64,000 nt of DNA from Pontibacillus salipaludis (GCF_014642405.1 NZ_BMIN01000010.1:62001-126000), one strand, 5' to 3'; counted from the first letter of the stretch, positions 26,587 to 34,946 are shown. Made by a program: numbers and translations. The notes: a model not told the origin generated them from the sequence alone.

Positions 26587-26904
26587 TCACTTTGTTTCAT
26601 AAATAACATAGGAAATGATACGAATCATCATTGGGTATAACGCTAAAACACCAATAAAGTTACCTAGATTTCCTAGCCATTCCGTTACTCCAAGCACAAT
26701 TGCAAGAATAAGTAGAGCGATCGACGTAATTGTCCAGCCCACTTGGTTTATAGGTTTCCACATTTCATTAGTAGATATGGTTTCTTCCTCTTTTAGTTCA
26801 AAACATTCCTTGTGAAAAGGATTGATCTTCAAACGCCGAATCGCTGTCCGCAGTTGGTTCTTCTCGATCTTCTTTCCACAATAACGGCACACTAAATCTT
26901 TCAT
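26587..26904 (-). CDS. Small zinc-ribbon membrane protein of unknown function
   Basis: The 105-aa product starts at ATG 26904, chosen because AAGGGG precedes it and the first Cys pair follows at once. The N-terminal CRYCGKK and later FHKEC form a CxxC...HxxC putative zinc site (about residues 5-35). Two hydrophobic helices follow (about 52-72 and 75-98). I do not recognise the family. Just upstream is a short AT-rich palindrome (ATTCTATTATATAGAAT) that may be part of its promoter. Confidence 0.65.
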   Translation of the reverse strand: MKDLVCRYCGKKIEKNQLRTAIRRLKINPFHKECFELKEEETISTNEMWKPINQVGWTITSIALLILAIVLGVTEWLGNLGNFIGVLALYPMMIRIISYVIYETK

Positions 26905-27000
26905 ACTTTTCCCCTTCCTCATGATTCTGATTCTATTATATAGAATGCAATTCTTTATAGATAGATGTTTCTCTTCCACATAAGTTTCCTTATGTGGAAA

Positions 27001-27440
27001 ACTCCAAGTTGAGGTATTCTAGCAGGAAGGGACCGTTATGTTTGTTGAGCGGTGGGGCTTGCTCGGGGACAACTCGCTTTCCTGCGGGGAGCTGGGAAGC
27101 CTCCTCAATCGCTACGCGCTTTCCGGGGTCTCCCCTAGGCTCCTTTTCCCGCGGGAGTCTCGCCGTCCCCGAGCAAGCCCTGGCATAAAGAGGCTAAACG
27201 GCCCCTCAGATGGTAAACAGGAAAGCTCACTTCTCTCTAGATGGTATGTTTCTGTTCCTCATATATGGAAAAGGTGGGCCTGGAAACTGCGAGACTCCCG
27301 TGGGCAGAAGAGCCTCGGTGAGACCCCGTAGGCCGGCTTTGCCGGCTGAGGAGGCTCACCAGCTCCCCACAGGAAAGCGAGTGGTTTCCAGGCCCACCTT
27401 ACTCTCAATCTAGCTAACGGAAACATTCTCTCACCTTCGA
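27001..27440. repeat. Composite intergenic repeat B: two long hairpin units
   Basis: This block has the same plan as repeat A. Unit 1 (27055-27180) is bounded by perfect 16-bp arms, GGGCTTGCTCGGGGAC at 27055-27070 and its complement at 27165-27180. Unit 2 (27271-27400) has perfect 17-bp arms, AAGGTGGGCCTGGAAAC at 27271-27287 and its complement at 27384-27400. Core boxes and spacer (AACGGCCCC ... CATATATGG) match repeat A, but the arm sequences differ. The outer ends, CTCCAAGTTGAG and CTCACCTTCGAT, are roughly inverted. It fills the gap between the zinc-ribbon gene and murG. ORFs in it are spurious. Confidence 0.8.
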
Positions 27441-27482
27441 TTGTTAAACAATCCTGCCATATACTTGAATAAGAAATAACAA

Positions 27483-27517
27483 CTAAAACAAACCGCCCAA
27501 GAAGTTTCTTGGGCGGT
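27483..27517 (-). terminator. Intrinsic terminator of the murG-like gene
   Basis: The minus strand ACCGCCCAAGAA pairs perfectly with TTCTTGGGCGGT around a 2-nt loop, followed by TTGTTTT. Confidence 0.85.
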
Positions 27518-27544
27518 GGTATAGGAGGATTCATATTTTAATGA

Positions 27545-28621
27545 TTACTTCGATTTGGCGTGGGATTTAATAATATCTATCACTTGTTCTTTCGCGCGTC
27601 TGCTTTGATATTGACTCATTGCTTCTAACATCTTTTCTTTCTCTTTACTTAACTGGCGAACTTCTTCTAAGAAGCGTTTCTCATCCAATTCTTCTTCCTC
27701 AACGGATCGGGCGTAGCCTTGTTTTTGGAAGGATTCTGCATTTAAGATTTGATCTCCTCTACTAGCATGTCGAGATAGTGGGATTAAGAGCATAGGCTTT
27801 TTAAGTGCAAGGAATTCAAAGATTGCATTTGATCCGGCTCTGGAGACTACAAAGTCAGTCATGGCAAATAGGTCATTTAATTCTTTATTTACGTATTCAA
27901 ATTGTACATAACCAGGTCGATGAATACTGTCATCTTGATTCCCTTTTCCGCAAAGATGGACAACTTGGAATTCTTTTAAAAGCTCATCTAAATTATCCCG
28001 AATGGCATCGTTAATTTTCTTCGATCCCATACTTCCTCCCATCACGAGTAACACAGGCTTGTTTCGGGTGAAGTCGCATAAGGCACGCCCTCTTGCTGCA
28101 TCTCCCTCAAAAAGCTCTTCTCTGACAACAGCTCCAACCCACTCTGCTTTCTTATCAGATATGTGATTCATCGTTTCTGGGAATGTTGCTAGTACTTTTT
28201 TGGCAAATGGCATGGCTAATTTGTTCGCAAGTCCCGGTGTATAATCCGATTCATGAATAACAGATGGCACCCCAGCCATACGCGCAGCTAGGAGTACAGG
28301 TACCGATACAAACCCGCCTTTAGAGAAGATGACTTGCGGCTTTCTTTTTCGCATAATGGAATAGGCTTGCCCAGTCCCCTTTAATACTTTGAAAGGATCT
28401 TTAAAGTTTTCTTTAGAGAAATAGCGGCGTAGTTTACCGGTTGATATTGGGTAGTAAGTGACTCCCCCAAGAGACTCAATTAATTGACGCTCGATCCCTT
28501 CATGAGAACCAATATAATCAACTTCCCAGCCTTCCTTTTGAAATTCAGGTATAAGGGCAAGGTTAACGATTACATGTCCTGCCGTGCCCCCTCCGGTAAA
28601 GAGAATGCGCTTTGTGTTCAT
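27545..28621 (-). CDS. MurG-family UDP-GlcNAc:lipid I transferase (second-type MurG paralogue)
   Basis: MurG adds GlcNAc to lipid I to make lipid II at the inner face of the membrane. The 358-aa product starts at ATG 28621; the frame extends 12 codons further but the family N-terminus ([13 protein letters not shown]) begins here. It has the glycine-rich N-lobe loop, a central [12 protein letters not shown] and the GT28 donor site ([23 protein letters not shown]). No mur, fts or other cell-division gene is nearby. By eye it resembles the extra murG of the B. cereus group (same GKLRRYF and [13 protein letters not shown] motifs) rather than the dcw-cluster enzyme. Its exact acceptor is therefore uncertain. 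Confidence 0.85.
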   Translation of the reverse strand: MNTKRILFTGGGTAGHVIVNLALIPEFQKEGWEVDYIGSHEGIERQLIESLGGVTYYPISTGKLRRYFSKENFKDPFKVLKGTGQAYSIMRKRKPQVIFSKGGFVSVPVLLAARMAGVPSVIHESDYTPGLANKLAMPFAKKVLATFPETMNHISDKKAEWVGAVVREELFEGDAARGRALCDFTRNKPVLLVMGGSMGSKKINDAIRDNLDELLKEFQVVHLCGKGNQDDSIHRPGYVQFEYVNKELNDLFAMTDFVVSRAGSNAIFEFLALKKPMLLIPLSRHASRGDQILNAESFQKQGYARSVEEEELDEKRFLEEVRQLSKEKEKMLEAMSQYQSRRAKEQVIDIIKSHAKSK

Positions 28622-28682
28622 AGCTTTGACGTCCTTTCTATATAGAAACATTTTCAAATTTTCACAGTATCAGTAGAATGTA

Positions 28683-28691
28683 TGCTATAAT
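28683..28691 (+). promoter_or_regulatory. Extended -10 promoter of norM
   Basis: TGCTATAAT fits an extended -10 (TGnTATAAT), 43 nt before the norM start. A clear -35 is missing, as is common with extended -10 promoters. Its position excludes the ATG at 28678 as the norM start. Confidence 0.55.
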
Positions 28692-28734
28692 CCCCCTTAT
28701 CGTAAAAGAAATTTCGGATAAAAGGAAGAGTTTC

Positions 28735-30105
28735 ATGTACAAAACAGATACATGGCAACAAAAAGTTAAATTATTTCTTATTATTTTAGGCCCCATTCTT
28801 GTAACCCAGCTTGGTATGTATGCAATGAACTTCTTTGACACGGTGATGTCTGGTAATGCTGGGGCAGAAGATCTAGCAGGTGTTGCAATAGGATCAAGCC
28901 TATGGGTACCTATTTTCACAGGAATAAACGGTATTATGTTAGCCCTATCTCCTATCGTAGCACAATTGACTGGAGCAGATCAGAAACAAGATGTGCCTAG
29001 TGCGGTTCGACAAGGCGTCTACCTTTCAACATTGCTCGCCATACTCGTTCTGATTATTGGATTTTTTGTTCTTGATCCCATCTTGAACTTAATGAAGCTA
29101 GAGTCTGAAGTTCGTTCAATTGCAAAGGACTACTTAATCGCCTTAAGTACTGGCATAATTCCGTTATTTATCTATAATGGCCTCAGGTCATTTATAGATG
29201 CACTGGGAGCTACTAGGGTTACGATGGTCATTACCCTTTTATCCCTTCCATTCAACATCGTTTTTAATTACATCTTTATTTTTGGTAAGTTCGGATTACC
29301 TGCGTATGGCGGTGTTGGTGCAGGGATTGCTACATCTATGACCTACTGGGTAACGCTGTTATTTACAGTTATGATTATTATACGAGTTCGGCCATTTTCT
29401 ACTTATGCAATCTTTAAAGTGTTTGAGAGGCCTTCCATCCAAGCATGGTGGAACCAACTAAAGATCGGGGTACCAATTGGAATCGCTATTTTCTTTGAAG
29501 TTAGTATCTTTTCAGCTGTTACGATTCTAATGAGTACCTACAGTACAAATACGATTGCAGCTCACCAGGCAGCAATTAACTTTGCCTCGTTCTTATACAT
29601 GATTCCTCTTAGCATTGCAATGGCTTTAACGATTGCTGTCGGATTTGAAGCAGGTGGTAATCGTCGTGACCATGCAAAGCAATATAGCTATCTTGGAATA
29701 GGCATTGCTGTCCTCTTGTCAATATTATGCGGAATCGCTATTTATGCCTTTGATGGACCTGTCGCTAGACTTTACAATGATCAAACCGAAGTGATCGAAA
29801 TGACGAAACACTTCTTATTCTACGCGATCTTCTTCCAGCTCTCTGATGCATTTGGTGCTCCTATTCAAGGTGCGCTAAGAGGATATAAAGACGTAAATAT
29901 CACTCTGCTCATGGCGTTTGTATCTTATTGGGTGATTGGATTACCAAGCGGGTATTTAATGGCGACTTACACATTCTTAGGACCAGCAGGGTACTGGATG
30001 GGACTCATTACGGGTCTTGCTGTGGGAGCGATCACATTGTTTATTCGTCTCATATATGTTCAAAAAAACGCATCCTCAACAGTAAACGCAACGAAAAGCC
30101 AATGA
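28735..30105 (+). CDS. norM: MATE family multidrug efflux pump (NorM/YojI-like)
   Basis: This is a cation-coupled exporter of drugs and other toxic organic compounds. The 456-aa product starts at ATG 28735, behind AAAGGAAGAG. Twelve membrane helices are evident in two halves of about 220 residues each. The family signatures FFDTVMSG and GVAIGSSLWVP come early, and IAAHQAAINFASFLYMIPL lies in the second half. The protein matches B. subtilis NorM (YojI, about 452 aa) in length and N-terminal sequence. It diverges from the murG-like gene and converges on two small genes. Confidence 0.88.
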   Translation: MYKTDTWQQKVKLFLIILGPILVTQLGMYAMNFFDTVMSGNAGAEDLAGVAIGSSLWVPIFTGINGIMLALSPIVAQLTGADQKQDVPSAVRQGVYLSTLLAILVLIIGFFVLDPILNLMKLESEVRSIAKDYLIALSTGIIPLFIYNGLRSFIDALGATRVTMVITLLSLPFNIVFNYIFIFGKFGLPAYGGVGAGIATSMTYWVTLLFTVMIIIRVRPFSTYAIFKVFERPSIQAWWNQLKIGVPIGIAIFFEVSIFSAVTILMSTYSTNTIAAHQAAINFASFLYMIPLSIAMALTIAVGFEAGGNRRDHAKQYSYLGIGIAVLLSILCGIAIYAFDGPVARLYNDQTEVIEMTKHFLFYAIFFQLSDAFGAPIQGALRGYKDVNITLLMAFVSYWVIGLPSGYLMATYTFLGPAGYWMGLITGLAVGAITLFIRLIYVQKNASSTVNATKSQ

Positions 30106-30127
30106 CACTTATGTGTCATTGGCTTTT
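30094..30127. terminator. Bidirectional terminator between norM and the small gene at 30109
   Basis: AAAAGCCAATGACAC (30094-30108) pairs perfectly with GTGTCATTGGCTTTT (30113-30127). It overlaps the 3' ends of both converging genes, so each stop codon lies in or beside the hairpin. Confidence 0.9.
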
Positions 30128-30576
30128 ATATAACGAATAGCTGGATTAATCCAAATCCTCGCCTCTTCATTATTACTTTTCCATGTATCAATCCACCTAT
30201 TAATACGATTCAACACATGAAACAATTCTAGAATTTTAGAATGACTATATGGAGGCGTTCTGTTTTCGGCAAGTTCTTTATAAATGCCCATGTAGAGGGT
30301 TTGCCAATCTTTCACTACTGGCTCATGTGACCATTCTTGGATGTACTCAAGCGGAGTAATTCTCATCAGACACTCTATTTTCTCTTCCCAAATTTCAAAC
30401 CACTTACAAATCGCAGAAAGCATCTTTATATAATCACAATCTAACTTATCACGTAGATCGGTTGCATATGCTTCTCTGTAGCTCTTAACACTATAAATTA
30501 GTTTGAGACAGCTACTCGCTGATTTAAAGAAACTATGTAATAATCGCCTCCTTTGTTGTGAAGCTACTTCTCTCAT
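30109..30576 (-). CDS. Hypothetical protein, helical, in a two-gene unit
   Basis: The 155-aa product is predicted to be mostly alpha-helical, with many Trp, Tyr and Lys and no signal peptide or membrane helix. The ATG follows GAGGAG at 8 nt, which supports a real gene. I recognise no family. It lies 23 nt downstream of a small Cys/His-tailed gene in the same direction, and the two are probably co-transcribed. A spore-layer role is possible from its partner but not shown. Confidence 0.6.
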   Translation of the reverse strand: MREVASQQRRRLLHSFFKSASSCLKLIYSVKSYREAYATDLRDKLDCDYIKMLSAICKWFEIWEEKIECLMRITPLEYIQEWSHEPVVKDWQTLYMGIYKELAENRTPPYSHSKILELFHVLNRINRWIDTWKSNNEEARIWINPAIRYIKANDT

Positions 30577-30599
30577 AACCTACACTCCTCTATCTTAAA

Positions 30600-30947
30600 T
30601 CAGCATTCACTTCCATCATCATGACATGTACAGTAGTGAGGACAATAAGAATCATGTAAAGGTAAACATTCACACACTTCCTCTAACTTTTTCAATAGTA
30701 ACCATTCTTTCATAATTATACTATCTACAAATTTCCTTGCCCCTTTATTGAAAGAAATAATTTCATGTGGATGTGGATTAGAAGGGAAGTCATGGGATTC
30801 TCCTATAAAAGCTTGGATTTTATCTGCTTCTGCATTTAAAAGATTAGCAAGAGCCATTTCTTCTAACGCAATAGATTCCAATAAGTCAATTGTTACTTCT
30901 TTTTGGCTAGGTCGATTCGGCTGATGGGGCATTTTGGACATACTCAT
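30600..30947 (-). CDS. Small Cys/His-tailed protein, possibly spore-surface related
   Basis: The 115-aa product has a central amphipathic helix, SIALEEMALANLLNAEADKIQ (about residues 25-45). This kind of motif recurs in uncharacterised spore and exosporium-associated proteins of Bacilli and Clostridia, as far as I remember. The C-terminus is rich in Cys and His (CECLPLHDSYCPHYCTCH), a plausible metal-binding or cross-linking tail. The ATG lies behind TAGGAGGT. It is the first gene of a two-gene unit. The spore link is inference from the motif and the tail only. Confidence 0.6.
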   Translation of the reverse strand: MSMSKMPHQPNRPSQKEVTIDLLESIALEEMALANLLNAEADKIQAFIGESHDFPSNPHPHEIISFNKGARKFVDSIIMKEWLLLKKLEEVCECLPLHDSYCPHYCTCHDDGSEC

Positions 30948-31103
30948 ATAAAACCTCCTAAATCATAGACCAGCTTTTATTGAATTCATTTCAGTATATG
31001 GCTCCCCATCAGTGAGTCATGACAGTTATTTATAACTTTTCATAAGAGGCTTCAATATGTAACATTATTACCTGGGAAATTTGAAATTTCATCAGCATTC
31101 GAC

Positions 31104-31146
31104 TAAAAAAGCTCGTTTTGGAAGTATTCCAAAACGAGCTTTTTTT
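31104..31146 (-). terminator. Intrinsic terminator of the aldehyde dehydrogenase gene
   Basis: AAAGCTCGTTTTGGAA pairs perfectly with TTCCAAAACGAGCTTT and is flanked by A and T runs, so it may also act from the other side. Confidence 0.9.
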
Positions 31147-31150
31147 ACCC

Positions 31151-32575
31151 TTATTGTTCTAAATTCATAACAACTAAACGTTCTTCCGTCATATCCTCAA
31201 TCGTGTATTTGGGTCCTTCTTTACCCCACCCGCTGTTCTTAACACCACCATAAGGCATAAGGTCTACACGGTACTGAGATGCATCATTAATCATAAATCC
31301 ACCAACTTCCACTTTCCGAGCAGCTTTAAAAGCACGATCGACATCTTGTGTAAAGATTCCACCTTGTAATCCATAGTTTGATTTGTTCACCTCTTGAATA
31401 CACTCATCAAGATCAGTGAAGGTCATCATTGTCACTACAGGGGCAAAGATCTCTTCACAAACGACTTTCATAGAGTGGTCTACGTTCGTTAACAGAGTTG
31501 GCTCAAAAATGGATCCTTTTCGTTGGCCTCCATAAATAACATCAGCCCCTTGTCCTTTAGCCTCCTGGATCCACTCTTCAGCCCGTTCTGCTTCGCCCTG
31601 ACTAATCATCGGTCCTACATCCGTGTCATCATCTGTTGGGTCTCCTACATTTAACTCTTTCGTAGCGCTAATAAAATGATTCTTGAATTCTTCTGCTACT
31701 TCTTCATGAACGTACATGCGCTGAACAGAAATACATACCTGACCCGCAAAAGCAAAACTCTTTTGAGCTAAAGTTTCTGCAGCCTTCTTTACATTAGCTG
31801 CTTTGTCTACAATGACAGGCGAATTATTTCCAAGCTCTAAAATCAACTTATTTAAGCCTGTATTTTGCTTTAGCTTTAACCCTACTTCGGCACTCCCCGT
31901 AAACGTATAAAGGTTAATACGCTCATCCTTCATCATTTGGCTACCAATATCTGACCCTGATCCTACTACAACGTTTAAAAAACCTTCAGGTAGGCCTGCT
32001 TCTTGGAATAACTGTGCCAGTTTTAAAGAAGAGATTGGTGTGTTCTTAGCTGGCTTCAGGACAACAGCATTCCCAGCAGCGATAGCCGGAGCAATCTTAT
32101 GAGACACAAGGTTTACGGGGAAGTTAAATGGACTGATTGCCCCAACGACTCCAACAGGTACTTTTATAGTAAAAGCCATCCGATTCTCTGACCCAGGAGC
32201 TGCCTCCACAGGGACACCTTCTCCGTGAATACGTTTTGCCTCTTCAGCAGACAATTCAAATGTTTGAGTAGCTCGGTCTATTTCAGTCCGTGCCTGTTTA
32301 ATTGGTTTACCTGCCTCAGCCGTAATAATTTGTGCCAATTCTTCTTTATGTTCTTGTAACAACGTACTTACTTTATGGAGAACTTCAAACCGTGAGTAAG
32401 GAGACATTTCCTTATTGCGATACGCTGACTCTGCACTAGCAATCGCCTGGTCTACCTCATCTTTCCCAGCTTTCGAAACCGTTGCAAACACTTCTTGAGT
32501 ATACTTATTATAAACCTCTACTGTTTCTTGGGATTTGGTCCATTCACCATTTATAAAAAGTCCGTACTGCTCCAT
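31151..32575 (-). CDS. NAD(P)-dependent aldehyde dehydrogenase
   Basis: This enzyme oxidises an aldehyde to its acid. The 474-aa product, of the usual ALDH length, has the cofactor-binding PFNFPVNLVSHKIAPAIAAGN (about 140-165), the TFTGSAEVG strand, the general base Glu in LELGNN (about 246) and the nucleophile Cys in AGQVCISVQR (about 280). The CISVQR context resembles the lactaldehyde/succinate-semialdehyde branch more than betaine aldehyde dehydrogenase, and no choline genes are adjacent. I cannot name the substrate. It is monocistronic, with an AAAGGAGTG ribosome-binding site. Confidence 0.87.
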   Translation of the reverse strand: MEQYGLFINGEWTKSQETVEVYNKYTQEVFATVSKAGKDEVDQAIASAESAYRNKEMSPYSRFEVLHKVSTLLQEHKEELAQIITAEAGKPIKQARTEIDRATQTFELSAEEAKRIHGEGVPVEAAPGSENRMAFTIKVPVGVVGAISPFNFPVNLVSHKIAPAIAAGNAVVLKPAKNTPISSLKLAQLFQEAGLPEGFLNVVVGSGSDIGSQMMKDERINLYTFTGSAEVGLKLKQNTGLNKLILELGNNSPVIVDKAANVKKAAETLAQKSFAFAGQVCISVQRMYVHEEVAEEFKNHFISATKELNVGDPTDDDTDVGPMISQGEAERAEEWIQEAKGQGADVIYGGQRKGSIFEPTLLTNVDHSMKVVCEEIFAPVVTMMTFTDLDECIQEVNKSNYGLQGGIFTQDVDRAFKAARKVEVGGFMINDASQYRVDLMPYGGVKNSGWGKEGPKYTIEDMTEERLVVMNLEQ

Positions 32576-32867
32576 AAGACGAGCACTCCTTTATTTGGAA
32601 TATTTCTTTGAATATTACCTTTATTAGGAAATTCCAAACATCGAAGCACAAGCTCTTCTCCTATTCCATAAGCGGGCAGTGTATTATTGAACACTCGAAG
32701 CTGAGACGTGTTAACAGGATGAGGCCGTTACGTTTACAAGTGCAAGGGCAGGATTGGGGCCTACTCGCTTTCCTGCGGGGAGCTGGGAAGCCTCCTCAAT
32801 CGCTACGCGCTTTCCGGGGTCTCCCCTAGTTTTAAAGTGCAGGAGTGGTGCCTTTATATATAAGGAA

Positions 32868-32925
32868 GTTCGACTAAGATCGTCACATCCTGTGACAACG
32901 TCGAACGACCCCACGTCGTGTGGGG
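32868..32925 (+). repeat. Structured cassette, copy 1
   Basis: The outer stem GTTCGAC / GTCGAAC encloses an inner hairpin GTCACA-TCC-TGTGAC and is followed by the hairpin CCCCAC-GTCGT-GTGGGG. Copies occur at 33256-33312 and, inverted, at 36610-36667. The nested stems suggest an RNA or single-stranded DNA fold. Confidence 0.7.
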
Positions 32926-33255
32926 CCGGATAAGACAGCTTTTTGGAAAAGGCGATTAGCCTTTGGAAAAAAGATGACTTATCTCGCTAGGTCCTCCACT
33001 CCGGAACTGGATAGGCTCCTACTGCCGCAGGAGTCTCGCAATTTCCCGAACCACCTCTGCCATATAGGATGAAACGGAAACATGCCTTATGTGGTAATCC
33101 CACCACTTCCACCCCCTTCGAGATGCAGGACCGTTCGTAAAACTATAGGAAGGGGGGTCTGGGGAGCGAGGAGACTCCTGCGGGAGAAAGAGATCGACGA
33201 GACCCCGCAGGGTGGCCTTCCCGAGGAGGCTGTTAAAAGTTAAAAAATAGAGGAA

Positions 33256-33312
33256 GCTCGACTAAGACCGTCACGTCCTGTGACAACGTCGAACGACCCC
33301 ACGTCGTGTGGG
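33256..33312 (+). repeat. Structured cassette, copy 2
   Basis: This has the same fold as copy 1. The inner hairpin is GTCACG-TCC-TGTGAC, with the A-T pair replaced by a G-T wobble. The outer stem has one mismatch (GCTCGAC / GTCGAAC) and the last hairpin loses its closing pair. It is more decayed than copies 1 and 3. Confidence 0.65.
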
Positions 33313-33428
33313 ACCGCGGAAAGCGAGTCGTTCCCCAGACACCCCAAGCACTCAATAAACGTAACGGTCTTACCCAAACAAAAGTGTCTCAGCTCCGAGT
33401 CTTCTATGTAAGGTGGGGCAATAATGGC

Positions 33429-33464
33429 AAAAAAAAACGCTTAGAACATAATGTTCTAAGCGTT
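33429..33464 (-). terminator. Intrinsic terminator of the nucleoside transporter gene
   Basis: On the minus strand AACGCTTAGAACAT pairs with ATGTTCTAAGCGTT and is followed by a run of T. Confidence 0.87.
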
Positions 33465-33471
33465 GTAGACT

Positions 33472-34686
33472 TTATAAGAATAGTCCAGCGATAGTTGCTG
33501 ATAGTACAGAACCTAGTGTCGCACCGATTAACAACTTCAAACCAAACTTGGATACGGCTGCACCCTTCTTACTATCAATACCTTGAACTGTACCAGCAAT
33601 GATACCGATAGAAGCAAAGTTAGCGAAGCTCGTAAGGAATACAGATACAATACCAATTGTTTTATCGGATAATTCATTTGGCTGATTAGCCATAATATCT
33701 GTCAATTGTAGCATTGCAACGAATTCGTTTGTGATAATCTTCGTACCCATTAAGCTACCTGCTTGAATAAGGTCGCCAGAAGGAATTCCCATCAGGAAAG
33801 CAAGTGGAGCTAGTACATAACCTAAAATCTGTTCTAATGTAACCCCAGAGAAAACGCTTGAGATTAGGAAGTTAGCAAAGTCAAGAGAAGCGGTAAATGC
33901 TACCAACATCGCAGCTACAATTAAAGCAATCTTACCACCATCAAGAGCTCCATTCCCCATTGCCTCGAAGAAACTATTTGCGTTTGAAACTTCTTTAATA
34001 TCAACATGGTCTTCTTCTTTTGAAACTTTTACAGGAGCGATAATTGATCCAAGAATAAGAGCACTAAACATGTTTAACGGAATCGCTACAAGTACAAATT
34101 GTTCTGGTAACATTTCAAGATATGCACCTACAATTGAAGCAGATACAGATCCCATTGCGGAGGCACTTACGATATACAGTCGGTTGTTTTCTAAGTGGTG
34201 AAACTGAGATTTAATCGCTAATAACGCTTCAGACTGTCCAAAGAACATACTATTTACAGCGTTAAATGATTCTACTTTTGGAAGACCTGTGACTTTAGAA
34301 ATTACAGCCCCCAAGTATTTAATAATCGTAGGTAGAATCTTCAAATATGTTAGTACAGAAAGAAGAACAGCGAAGAAAATAATGATCATAAGAACATCTA
34401 GGAAGAAGACGTTCATTGGGTTTCCATCTTCCCCAACGTTTGCAACGTTTGGAAGAATAAAACTCACACCAGCTCGTCCCGATTGAATGAGCTGATCAAA
34501 CGCAGCTGAAATCCCCGTAATAATGATCTTACCAATCTTAGTATTGAACACAAACCAAGTTGTAAACAATTGAAGCACAAGCATAATTCCGATACCTTTA
34601 TAATTAATGTTACTTCTATTATTGGACATTAAAAATCCGATACCAAGAACCACTACAATTGCAAGCAAGCCAAGCAAAATATTCAT
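33472..34686 (-). CDS. Concentrative nucleoside transporter (NupC/NupG family)
   Basis: This cation-coupled importer of nucleosides has 404 aa (family about 395-400). The N-terminal pair of helices and the MSNNRSNINYKGIGIMLVLQLF opening resemble B. subtilis NupC. The transport core has the GQSEALLAIKSQ motif (about residues 150-160) and the late GSLMGTKIITNEFVAML and SFANFASIGIIAGT segments of the CNT fold. Purine versus pyrimidine specificity cannot be told. It stands alone behind a promoter with two candidate CcpA sites, so uptake is probably subject to carbon catabolite repression. Confidence 0.88.
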   Translation of the reverse strand: MNILLGLLAIVVVLGIGFLMSNNRSNINYKGIGIMLVLQLFTTWFVFNTKIGKIIITGISAAFDQLIQSGRAGVSFILPNVANVGEDGNPMNVFFLDVLMIIIFFAVLLSVLTYLKILPTIIKYLGAVISKVTGLPKVESFNAVNSMFFGQSEALLAIKSQFHHLENNRLYIVSASAMGSVSASIVGAYLEMLPEQFVLVAIPLNMFSALILGSIIAPVKVSKEEDHVDIKEVSNANSFFEAMGNGALDGGKIALIVAAMLVAFTASLDFANFLISSVFSGVTLEQILGYVLAPLAFLMGIPSGDLIQAGSLMGTKIITNEFVAMLQLTDIMANQPNELSDKTIGIVSVFLTSFANFASIGIIAGTVQGIDSKKGAAVSKFGLKLLIGATLGSVLSATIAGLFL

Positions 34687-34745
34687 GGCATAAATGCCTC
34701 CCTTTCCCTTTTATATAAATTTAATAATAATTGATATGACGGCAA

Positions 34746-34759
34746 TGAAAATGCTTTCA
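34746..34759. promoter_or_regulatory. Candidate CcpA cre site downstream of the nucleoside transporter promoter
   Basis: TGAAAATGCTTTCA differs from the cre consensus TGWAANCGNTNWCA at one position. It lies about 20 nt past the -10, where bound CcpA would act as a roadblock. Confidence 0.6.
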
Positions 34760-34777
34760 TTAATACCTTCTTACAGA

Positions 34778-34806
34778 ATCATACCAAGTTGTCAGACGTC
34801 ATGCAA
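34778..34806 (-). promoter_or_regulatory. SigA promoter of the nucleoside transporter gene
   Basis: TTGCAT (34801-34806) and TATGAT (34778-34783) are separated by 17 nt, about 90 nt upstream of the start codon. Confidence 0.65.
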
Positions 34807-34821
34807 ATGCAAACATTTCCA

Positions 34822-34835
34822 TATAAACGCTTACA
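34822..34835. promoter_or_regulatory. Second candidate cre site upstream of the promoter
   Basis: TATAAACGCTTACA matches TGWAANCGNTNWCA at all but one position, including the central CG. It is 15 nt upstream of the -35 box. Confidence 0.5.
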
Positions 34836-34946
34836 TAGGGAAAAACGTTAATTTATCGCTATTTTCAATAATTAAATTTTTTTACCCTCTCTCGTAGTAT
34901 TGTCCTATTGCGTTCGAATCATGTCGATACGAGTCCTTTTCTAGTT

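Larger units (their letters stand above)
32693..33400. repeat. Composite intergenic repeat C, 708 bp with inverted ends
   Basis: The block is bounded by ACTCGAAGCTGAGAC (32693-32707) and GTCTCAGCTCCGAGT (33386-33400), an inverted pair matching at 14 of 15 positions. Inside are the core boxes seen in repeats A and B, the 128-bp cassette shared with A (32928-33055) and two copies of a 57-58-nt structured cassette (32868 and 33256). The second unit's arms (from about 33150 and to about 33345, near GGGGTCTGGGGA) are imperfect. It fills nearly all of the 850-nt gap between the aldehyde dehydrogenase and the nucleoside transporter. No transposase is present. Confidence 0.78.

Noticed and set aside
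26994-27534. Four overlapping ORFs on both strands inside or beside repeat B
   Set aside because: They are products of GC-rich repeat DNA without stop codons; none has a ribosome-binding site or a protein-like composition.
32711-32914. A 67-codon ORF in repeat C that is nearly identical to one in repeat D (36621-36857)
   Set aside because: The similarity could suggest a conserved protein, but it follows entirely from the inverted DNA repeat and the structured cassette; there is no ribosome-binding site.
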